Position numbers and translations under genes: made by a program
Shown: positions 35,905 through 45,852 of the stretch, piece after piece
How positions within the stretch are numbered: position 1 is the first letter of the stretch
Layout: the number at the start of each line of letters is the position of its first letter
The notes under the pieces: generated by a model
Databases searched by the model: none
Seen by the model: the letters and a program-made list of their open reading frames with translations, nothing else
Told to the model about the DNA's origin: nothing
Source of the DNA: Phanerochaete sordida
Lineage: Eukaryota > Basidiomycota > Agaricomycetes > Polyporales > Phanerochaetaceae
DNA: 64,000 nucleotides
NCBI GenBank assembly: GCA_019973155.2
Contig: BPQB01000002.1
Coordinates: forward strand, 1 to 64,000
Direction of reading: 5' to 3'

Positions 35905-38687
35905 ACATCCGTTCGTCCGGTCTTGGTTTTCAGGGCCCCCTCTGACGACGATCACGCGGCCGTCTTTTCTGCATTTTAAATTTTTCGCAGCACCTGTCAC
36001 ACGCACATAGAGCTATGCGCAGTTCTCACTAGGAAACCGAACACGCGCGCGATCTAGGACATGCTTCCTTATCAGCCGCGGCGACGGATGTGATAGCTTA
36101 CCACAGCTGAATTCTGCGCAAGATTATGTAGATACATAGACTGAGCAAATGGTACGGAGAAAGCGTCATAAAAACTAAGTAGGAGGCAGCTGCGGCGGAA
36201 GAGTGCAACCTGGGAGGCGCGCGGGGGACGGTGGCGGGCATTCCAAATCGGGATACGTCGGGATGCAGATCCCACTTCAGGGTGACGCTCGTCGTGCCGC
36301 AGGCTGCAACACGCTTGCTCCCTTCGCCCACGCTCTCCCCAGCACCCCTACCTGCTTGCTCCTCTCGCATTCCTCGACATTCGACAACTGACATCCCCCT
36401 TTCACGTTGCTCAAGGTATTCGCGCCGGTCTCACTCCACGCGCGTCGTCTAGGGCGGCGCGAACTCAAGACCTGGACGACGTGGCCACCATCCAGCATCG
36501 GTCACGAGGCACGCCTTGGAGAGAAAGTAGCAATTTTACACGGTCTTTGCAGAAGCTTGCAGGCTCATAGGGATGCACTGGTCATGGAGCGCGTTGAGGT
36601 GCTGGAGTTGGATTATTTTGGTACGTCCACTTTGACTCTCTCCGGGCTAGGGCTCATCTGTACGCGTCCTTCCCACAGTACACTGTCATGATAGTCAATA
36701 CGATGGTCCATTTGCTTGGAAGGTCCCTACGTGAGCCTCGTTCTGTCTAAGTACGCGCGCCAGGCGTTCCTCCAGCAAACGTTTGAAGTGCGCAGGGATA
36801 TTATGTTTTCCAACATCCCAGAGGTGCGCTCGTCTCCGCTGCGCACCAGGGACGTCTGTTGATGCTGGATCGTCTGTTTGAAGGTCAGGGATCCATTCAA
36901 GCTTCTGCAGCACGCAAGCAGCGCATCGTAAACGCACGCCGGGCTCGAGCAGTCTCATACTGGTCCCACATCGTCACATCGAGAATACGGCCGCCTACTT
37001 GCGTGTCCGACTATCAGGCGCAGCTTCCAAGCGCATTACATTGGTCGTTCCGCATCTAACGGTTCGTCAGAACCTCCCTCCCTAGAGCGAAAAGCAGCCA
37101 CTGGATCGAGGTGGTCGAGGCTCAGAAACAGACCGCGCTGATGCCCGCGCACGGCGATAAGATCCTCCAGGTCTTCGCCATCGCGTTTCTCAAAACGCGG
37201 CCGTCCCAGCCCGCCATCGCCGCTTGGGTGTACACAGCGCCGCGCCCACGTGTGGGTAGCATCACTGCCTGTGCGTCCCCGCCGACGCGCGGCGCGCTCT
37301 TGCTGGTACTTCCCTCGGACGCCTGCGATGGCAGCCACGGCGGCGATACAGAGGGCGGCCTGCTGAGACGAAGTCGCTACAGATGTCCCGCGCTCGCGCA
37401 GAAGAGAGCGCCACCAACACGCTGAATTGCTTGCCCCGAGATCACAGCGCAAGGCAGGCCTCTGCTGGGTTGTAGCAACGTCACAGCTGGCATCGCAACG
37501 GCACGCGTATTTGTCTGTCTGGTACGTGGTGAGCATGTTTCTCCTACACCCCGTCCAAGGTGCTGACCGACGTGTCCAGCGCGCACTGCTATTTTCCAGA
37601 GGATTCGTGAGCGGCGCGCTCCTGTCGAACGGGCTTGCCCGCGACTGTGCTGCCGCGCAGGCACCGTCTCAGGCTCGAGAAACGAACGGCACGCTCTGCG
37701 CAGTGCCAACGATCAGGACAGGAAATGACCGGCGTTTCGACAGGACGTCGGTGCAGAAAGGCCAAATCCCGTCCTCAACAAACACTTTCACAGGGCCTCA
37801 AGACCGCGCACGAGCCATTACTGCAATATGGCCCGCCTCCGTGATGCGTTTGCCGAGCTTCGATGGTTGTCCAGGTGAAAGAGATATTCATCAGCCCTAC
37901 ACCGCAGACCGCGGGGCAACGACGGGTACATTCCCTCAAATCACGAATGGACTTAGGCGAACAGCATCTTATGGCACAAACGGTCCGGATTCTCTGCGTG
38001 TGAGTACAGCGTCTCGGGATCGAAGGCATCGCTCGGATGAATGCTTGTTATCAGGAAACCTTAAACTCTGATTTTCGCTTGACAGATGAGCGAACACAGC
38101 GATATCTTCGGGCTATGCACGGTCTCCCGCCGCCGAGACGGACGAATCAGGCATTCCGCTATAGCAGAGAGAGCTGGCGACCACCATTCGCGCTCCGGTC
38201 GGAGGTGTCCGCGGTGCTCGGCCGACTCGAGTGGATGGTCCGCTGCTAGGTGCGCTGGCGACGTCCGCCCGACCCTACCATTCTCATGCTTCAGTGCTTC
38301 AGTGCTTCAGTGCTTCAGATGACCATGCCGGCATGGGTGCACACGCTGTCAGCAACGGAGAAGGTTTCGCCATGCAATTCCGGGCCAGAAGGAGATCCGA
38401 GCGGCGAGCCTCTGACGGCACACAAGGTCCCGCGCCTTCTCAGCAGGACGGGCGTCGGTATTGCCCATCCATTATGCCTTCCCTGGCCACAGGGAGCGCG
38501 TTATTCCCATATGCTGTCTTGACCGGCCGACAGCCCCTTCCCACTGTCCCATCGTCGCACCTTTCTCCGTCTGGGTCCTACGGCCTGCACGCCCCGACGC
38601 GTTTCCTCTGTCCTTCCAGGAACGACCAACGCCGGTCGACACTGCCGCTACTTCCAAGTCACAACCTGCAGCACACCGAAAGCTGTC
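35905..38687. other. Gene-poor stretch
   Basis: A few coding-like pieces are present: + 36590-36630 (MERVEVLELDYFG), + 36745-36830 (LSKYARQAFLQQTFEVRRDI) and + 37111-37200 (KILQVFAIAFLKTR). They may be remains of an F-box/LRR type gene, but no continuous model can be built. C/T-rich DNA at 36310-36410 looks like a former promoter. Confidence 0.4.
38287..38318 (+). repeat. Tandem repeat, 8-bp unit x4
   Basis: Four exact copies of TGCTTCAG, about 370 bp upstream of DUF6535 copy 5. Confidence 0.92.
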
Positions 38688-41516
38688 ATGGACGAGGACG
38701 GGTCCGACGCTAGGCCCGCCGTAGAGATGGACGCCGGGGCCAAGGTGCGTCGATGCTCATGGATCAGGCGTGGACCTCCTACTGACCGTGTATGCACATT
38801 AAGGGTGCCTTCGGCCTCTCTGGGTGGGCCGGTATTGAGGAGCACGTTGCAAAGGACGACAAGGGTAAAATGGAAGGATATTCGAAAGACATCGACACCC
38901 TCCTTGTATTCGTACGTCTTTGAGCGATTTTCCCTGTCTCCGCGTAGCTGACGAGCAGCCAGGCCGGCCTATACTCTGCTATCCTCTCCGCATTCGTCGT
39001 CCAGACGTACCAGATGCTGCAACCGTCCGCATCCGACCTCACAAATCAGCTTCTTGCCGCCAACAACAAGATGCTCGTGAACGGATTTACAGCCCTTCTC
39101 GCGCTGCCATCTAGCACACCATCTATATTCGTTCCTGAAGATCCTCCTGCCTTCCAGCCCGCCGCCGCTGCCCGCTGGATCAACTGTCTGTTCTTCGTCA
39201 GCCTCGTGCTCAGTCTCTCCGCGGCGTTTCTCGGCATCCTGGTCCAGCAGTGGATCCGGGAATACATGCAGTGGAACTCGCCACTCGCCGCACCGCGCGA
39301 GAACATCCTCGTCCGGCAGTTCCGCTTCGAAGCGTGGGAGTCCTGGAAGGTCAGCGCGGTCATTTCGACAGTTCCAGCCCTGCTCGAGGTCGCCATGATC
39401 CTCTTCCTCGTCGGTATGGTCGTCCTCCTCTGGACGCTGGACGACGTCGTCGCGATCTGCGCGACGACCTTCGTGGCCCTCTTCATGCTCGTCTTCGCAG
39501 TCTTCACTGTACTCCCCGTCTTCCACCGCCTCTGCCCCTACAAGTCGCCGACCGCATGGGCCCTCGTCCTGACCTGGAAGTTCATCCTGCATTCCGCGCT
39601 GTTCGCGCTACATTGGCATCGTGCAGGCCGACTCGGCCGTCGATGGAAGCACTTCCGTGCATCTGCTAACGGTGCCCAGACTCCAAGCTCTCCCCCAGCT
39701 GGGAAAGACGGCGACATATTGTCTGCTCTCGAGAAGGGTAACAACCCGTCCGAGACGACCCTAGCGCCTGCCCCCTCCCAGCCAGACACTCCTACGGCCC
39801 CCGGCTCTCGATTCATCCGATACTGCCCCGCCCCGCTCTACAACATTTGCAGCTTCGTCGCGTCATTCACCACGATAGTCTGTCTTGGCAGGTCCGACGC
39901 CGACCTTGCCAAAGCTGACGCAGTCGAATGGGCGCCGATCCCGCCGAACTGGAGGGACCGCGACCTCCGTAACCTCAGGGACGTTCCAGCGCACTTCGGA
40001 GGGCGGGCTCAGGACCCTAAGATACTGCGCAAGGTTGAGGAGGCGATATTCCAATGCGACGCGCCGAAGGACATTTGGGGGAAGGCCGAACGTCTGGAGG
40101 ACCTGATCCCGGATTCGATCACCAAGCCGCAGGCCTGCTGCGTCCCCCGTGAGGGGCAGCAGCAGCGCGAGAGGAGGCCCGGTTGTGGTCCGCGCTCGAA
40201 GACCCGTCCTCAGCTGCGCAAGCTCAGGGAGCTCTGCCTCCTCCTACGCGCCCTTGCTTGGGTATCGAAGTCCTCGCAAGACACCCGCGTTGTCCGCTAC
40301 ATCGCAGAATGCAACCCCATGCTGCTTGGTGACGAGGATGGCAGGAAGCGCCGCGCCTGGCACAAGAATCCGAAGAACAAGTACTGGATTCTGAACATCG
40401 AGCACTTCCTGGCGGCATGCAAGAAGGCGGCACCAGCCCTAGTAGGGCACGAGGCTGACACATGGCGCCCGTATCTCGTTCAGTTCATTCTCGACAAGGC
40501 GGAACGACTGCCCGAGGAGCACGCAGAGCTGTACCGAAGGGCAATTAACGACTACAGAGTCGGCTACAACGTCGAGGAGAAACGTCTCGGTAAGCATATC
40601 GTGCGTTGCACGCAGGGCTCTCGCTTACCATTTCCTGGAACACGCAGAACTCAGGCCAGGGTTCACCAGAGGACCTGACTGCGAGCCTCTGCTCATCCAC
40701 TACTTCCCCTCCGTAGTCGGCTGCGATAACGCGTACCTGCTCCGCAGGCTGCTGGTCACCTTCGCGCGCTGGGTCAGGCGCCGCCAACTGGGCGACACCC
40801 CGACGGCGACGGTCGAGTGTATCATGCGGAAGGCCGTCCACGCCCTGGATGAACTTGTCGCGCGGTACATCGCGCAACCGGCGGAGCGCGACGCTTTGGC
40901 GAACACGTACAGCACCGACCTCGGTCTCATCGCAGCGAACTTCCGGCCGCGGGGCCGCCGCGAGTGGCAGAACAGCTTCGTGCCGCTGCTCGCGACGTGC
41001 GACGGCGCGCTGTACCGGAAGCTCATGCACGTCCTCGCAACGCTATACCGGTACGGTATGGTGCGCCACGAGGACGACGGCGACGTCCGCGCAGCGCTGC
41101 ACGAGCGGCTCGAGGCGGCGCACAAGGACCAGCCGCAGTGCGAGGTCGCGGGCTGCCCGTGGGTCGGGCACGCCGACGCGATCAAAGACCACGCGCAGCA
41201 GTGTACGCTGCTTGACAGGGAAGAAGCGATGTGCCCGTCTGTCATCCCTATCAGCTCGACGGCTGCGTCTTCGTCGGGCTCTGGCGACGCTGTGACGCCA
41301 GGTGGGGGCCGCAGACGAGGCGGAAGGCGCCGCAAGGACCTCAAGGTCGATACGTCGGAGTCCACGCTATGTGGCGATGCCGCCTCGTCCAGTGGCACCA
41401 AGACACCCCAAGATAAGGTCGCGTCCCCAGAATCGTTCATTGACGCCAGCGGAAACGACGGTAGCAACTCCGTCGGCGTGGTTGCAGATGACACCCATCA
41501 CCCTCCAGCCCAGTAA
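38688..41516 (+). CDS. DUF6535 membrane protein, copy 5 (886 aa)
   Basis: Exons 38688-38744, 38804-38911, 38963-40589 and 40648-41516. It belongs to a second subtype shared with copy 6. The signature is GLSGWAGIEEHVAKDDKGKM; the first span is AGLYSAILSAFVVQTYQML, followed by QPSASDLTNQLLA. Span 2 is followed by VQQWIREYMQWNSPLAAPREN. The middle has NWRDRDLRNLRDVPAHFGG and RALAWVSKSSQDTRV. The last exon has LLIHYFP and the cluster QCEVAGCPWVGHADAIKDHAQQC, then a basic GGGRRRGGRRRK stretch and a Ser/Thr-rich tail. It is convergent with the F-box-like gene at 42065-43329. Confidence 0.92.
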
Positions 41517-42064
41517 CAGTAATATGTTGGTGTATCACTTGTTGTTCACGGCCGTCCAATCTCGAGACTCTGTCCGCCGCCTACGTCCCGCTGATATCCA
41601 TCTGAGTCTTCTCAGTTTGTATATCCGCCTTCAAGATCATGAAACTGCTTGCCGTACTGAATACTGTACTTGTACGTGAAATATGTGTTTGACATAAGAG
41701 TGGAAATTGTACAGGATATAGCTTTCAACCCAACCTTACCAGAGCAGCGCTCTGTTTCGAGAATGATAGGGCAGGCGAGGCGCATTTTGCGGAAACAAAT
41801 GCTCAATATCTCGATCAACGAAGGACGGCCGTCTCATATGGCAGGCAATGCGAGTGTGTATCGCCGTGTGTCCAATTAGCCACAATATTTATGACACCGC
41901 ACGCGTGCTATACATGCACGTCCTCCTCTGCTTCGCCCGGATGGTCGTGCGGCCGGAGCCGATCCAGCCTAGGTTCGAACTGATCCAAAAGGCCCCGTGC
42001 CACGTATTTGCCCATTCAGCGGCCTGAGTAGTCGAACAAATGCTGTGCATAAATTCCGGATACA

Positions 42065-43329
42065 TTAAGGCGACGGTAGCCTCGCTAGTCGTTCCTCAAA
42101 GTCCTGCAGAATGCTTCGCAGTATGATCGTCCCGTCACTGGTAAGATGCTTGTTGTTATGCTCAGTGTCCCTAATTTTGCGGAGGAACGTGCACCATAGA
42201 TCAATCTGTGAGATAATCCAGTCAGCTGCATCGATATCAGAAGATCTGCACGTACCCGGTCCCTGCCTAGTGCCTCATCCAGCGGTTTTGTATATATCCA
42301 ATCCCTACGCATAAGCAGGTCGGACTCTTGGATCTTGGCTACGAAATAAGACATGAAGGCGGCGTTGTTCTAGAGCGCTATCTCAGTAGCCTGGCACACG
42401 TGTATCCTTGAATGACAAATACCTCGACTGAGACCGCGGTGCGCTGTTCGTCAGGGTGAACGAGATGATGTTCGGTCGCCTTCCACATCTCCATGAGCTG
42501 CATGAAATGGACGTCATACATTTGATCTACCTCAGATGAGAGAACGAATCATGCGCGGATAATTGGGAAACGCACATCTTCCAACCGTGATCAAACAGTC
42601 CTCGAAGCGGTCGCGCAAGACGTCCTGGAACAGAACGGGGCACAGGGGAAACTGGCCACGAATGTCGCGTGCCGCAGAATTTCCCGGCCACTTGGGATCA
42701 TCCTTGAATTTCGCAAGCTCTGGTGCCAGCAGGAATCCCGCCAACGCTTCAGACACGTAAGGATTCATGGTCTTCAGGAGATTGACTGTTGATGTCAGGA
42801 TATGTACCAGGCAGTATACTCTTAACAGCGGGCAGTTCAGGTCGTCCACCGAAGACAAACTGCGCTGGATAGGCCTCGTGACGTCTGACATTGCCCAGGG
42901 AGCGAGAACTCTGCGAACCATGGGGAACGCAATCCAAGGGCTCCGTTGCAACCTGTCGCAAATATGCTGAGTCTCAGCTCGCGTTGGAGATGAAAAGCTA
43001 CTAACTCTGGCCGCGCGCTAGGCGTGCTCTCTTCCATATCTATTTGGAACGCATTCGAAAGCATCTTCACGCTGACGACGTGGACCTGATACGAGACCAG
43101 CAGGAGGGATTCTGCAACGTCCGGACACTCTCGAGAGGGCTTGTCGGACGCCGCGTTGGTTCGTGATCCGACGTGGTAAGCATTAAGCACGACTCACCTG
43201 CCTAGAGGTCTTGCAGAACGGAAGCGGCGCGTGTGCCAGCGATCCGACGAGCAGGCTGTCGACGTGCTCTGCCAGCGCGATGGACACCACTTGCGTAAGG
43301 AGTTCAAGGGGCAACCGAGGGCGTTTCAT
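42065..43329 (-). CDS. F-box-like six-exon protein (333 aa)
   Basis: Exons on -: 43198-43329, 43006-43139, 42576-42952, 42423-42526, 42256-42369 and 42065-42205 (132, 134, 377, 104, 114 and 141 nt). All junctions are GT-AG and the frame is open. The N terminus RLPLELLTQVVSIALAEH is followed by DSLLVG...PLPFC. Then come CPDVAESLLLVSYQVHVV, PWIAFPMVRRVLAPW, FPLCPVLFQDVL, MYDVHFMQLMEMW, and the end IDLWCTFLRKI...ILQDFEERLARL. It is divergent from 21843-23112 in sequence but has the same exon plan, including the 114-nt fifth exon. It sits tail to tail with DUF6535 copy 5, about 550 bp apart. Confidence 0.87.
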
Positions 43330-44429
43330 GATGGCCACGATGAAGTGCGAGGTGCCTTGTGAAGCTCTGGATGTGTGTCGCGGAGACTCTGGAGAGCGGC
43401 GGAGGATAGCGCGGACGAAACGCGGACAAGGCGTGTCCGACCGCGCGGGAGCAGAGCGGGGCATCGGACCGAGCGCCCGCGCATGTTCGAACCGCGCTGG
43501 GCGTTCCAACCTCCGACTTCCAGCCTTCACCGCGAACCACGGCCACGGCCACGGCCACTTCCGTCCTTTCACTACGGCCGTCAGCTTGCTCGACATGTAA
43601 GCTTATCAAGAGACGAGCTCAATCGCACTTGAGCTTGCGATGCTGTGCGCTCGACGTCGAACTGGGACCACGCGCATTCCTCGCGCGGCTCGTGCACGCT
43701 CCGCGAACACCCAACGACAACCTCTAGGACTCTCATACACGGACTCGCCTGCAGGTACGAGCTTCGATAACGATGCAGACTGTGCGTACCTGACGCGGAT
43801 ACTACAGGCATGTCCTCGTGGCCGCTCTCCGACATGCGAAAGCCGAGGACCATTCTCTCGGAAGTACGAGACTTGAACGTGAAGCGACTGATCTCGCCAA
43901 TGCAGTGAATCGACGGGCTCGCTGGAGGCGTAGGCAATTCAAGTGGGCGTATGTGTGCTGCAGGAATGAGCCTCCGGGTGCGTTTACTTTGCTCTTCCTA
44001 CCACGCAGATCTGACGCTTTGCGCGTATCTAGGCTGCAACCCTACAAAGATACCTCCGCGGATGTCGATAGCAGGGTATTTATGCGCGATTAAACAGGAT
44101 CTTGGGGGTGCACGGTACGTAATCTTTACTCTGCATCGTTTGTGGGTCGCTCATGTCTAAGGGCAGACATAGGTTCTGTTGTGTAACACCATCATCGTCG
44201 CTCGTGCACGCCTCGTCAGACTCCTGCAAACCAAAAACGATGTATCTTTGCCCTCACTTATACCACTCTGCGCTGCTTCAGTTACGTTTCGTGCCGACTT
44301 CTGTGGGTGCTCAAGGGCTGCGTCAGATGCTATCGTCACGCACGACAACGGGCGCTGACGAGCTCGATTCTCTCATCGTCCGTCGTGTCTGCTATCGCCG
44401 CTCCATCTTCCACCACAGCTTGCGGTGAC
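43330..44429. other. Gene-poor stretch, promoter side of the F-box-like gene
   Basis: No gene recognised. A simple GGCCAC repeat lies at about 43540-43560. Confidence 0.45.
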
Positions 44430-44931
44430 AACCCTTCACTAACATTCCTTGCCAACCGCACTGCAAAGAACTGGGATACCATTCATACGCGGCTGGACGT
44501 CGTACTCGGACAGGTGGACAGAGTCAACGAGACAGATTGCGACCGGGCTCGAAGTCATCTCCACAATTGTGTCCAGATCTTGGTGCGCCGCAGACTCATG
44601 GCCGGGAGCGCAGAATATGGACCCATGCGTAGGTGGCTTTCCCTGGTTGGGCATTATGTTGGCCAAACGTCACGATGCGCTGATGCTTCAGATTTTGTCC
44701 TTGGGTCACCATCTTCGCAATGATGTGGAAGCTTCGAACGGACAGCAACGTGAAGTCTGGGAAGGGCTCGATCGCACGCAGATTGACGCATGGGCGTGCG
44801 AGAGCGTCCACCATGAGGCCCTCCGTATGCGCTGTCTGCTTGAAGATCCAACGCAAGGTGCTGAGCAAATTGTCGCGCTTGTCCAAGCATTGTACGGCCA
44901 TGGCCCCACCGGAGAGGAGATACTGAGATGA
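44430..44931 (+). pseudogene. Unidentified helical coding remnant
   Basis: A + frame over 44430-44580 reads NRTAKNWDTIHTRLDVVLGQ and DCDRARSHLHNC. A shifted + frame over 44640-44931 reads LAKRHDALMLQILSLGHHL, REVWEGLDR, and LEDPTQGAEQIVALVQALYG with a stop at 44929-44931. A GT-AG intron could join them (donor near 44570, acceptor at 44631), but the phase fits only with a weak donor. Heptad-like helices suggest a coiled region. The family is unknown and no start exon was found. Confidence 0.35.
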
Positions 44932-45852
44932 ATTCAGGAGAAGGACAGCGCGGATACCGGTACATACCGCACTTATGCGACTAGAGCGTATGTTCATCGC
45001 TTGAACAGAAGCCAACACGACCGTAAACCACGGTGAACAATACGAAGTACCGGCACCGCCTGAACCTGCGTTCCAGGCATCTGAGGACGAAGCACCAACG
45101 ACAATGGCATCGTCCGGGGTCGATCAATAGGAGCGAAGTGCCCGGCCCTTTGCACGCCGAGGTCGTGGCCGTCCGGCCTCCGCCACCGAGACGCGACGTG
45201 AGGCAGAGAAGGCCCGGTTGGCGAAGCTGGCCAAGGCCATGCCCGATGACCGCGAAGTATCTGGACACTCCCGCGTAAGCAACTCTGTCCTCTATATTCA
45301 GGCAGCGATACTCACCACCTTCGAGCTAGTGTAAACGCTGCGTTTATCTGGACGCGAAGCGTGTCATGACCGCTAAGAGCAAGTGTCGCCGCTGCCTGGG
45401 TAACACGCAGGTCTGCTCCGGCCCATCAAAGCGTAGTCGTGGTAGGCCCGCTGGCAGCGCACCGAGAGCCAACAAGGGCGATCGCTTGACATCTCCAACG
45501 CAAGGCACTACCAGGGAGCATTTGCGGGGCCTATGCCTGGTGTACACTCCCTGACTTCCGTTTGCTTGCATAGAGCGCGTGTATTTGACCGCGTCACATA
45601 AAATCATCGGAGGCTGAGTACAGTGACGGCGAACCGCTGTCAAGCACAATACTTCGCCCTTGCCAGCAGACTACTTCGAGGGGCTCTAGTACCTGCGCCA
45701 TGGTCACGCAGCCAATACCTCCTCCTCTTCTCCGTTGCCGCACTGATACGTACATATGAAAACGAATTCTCTTTTGATACAATCTATATACACGTTCAAT
45801 ACATCGCTGAGCAGCCGGATCATACTCTATCTTGGAATACCTGTTCTGCAAT
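44932..45852. other. Spacer downstream of DUF6535 copy 6
   Basis: Short frames only. It is the 3' flank of the - strand gene that ends at 45853. Confidence 0.45.

Noticed and set aside
36407..37060. Possible F-box/LRR or paired F-box-like gene after DUF6535 copy 4
   Set aside because: Short protein-like strings exist on + but no exon chain and no family motif, so I left it as a gene-poor stretch.
38287..38318. Short direct repeats considered as a CRISPR array
   Set aside because: They are contiguous 8-bp units without spacers, in a eukaryotic genome.
41960..42000. GGTTCGAACTGATCC, resembling the T-loop of a tRNA
   Set aside because: No acceptor or anticodon stem of the right spacing could be formed around it.
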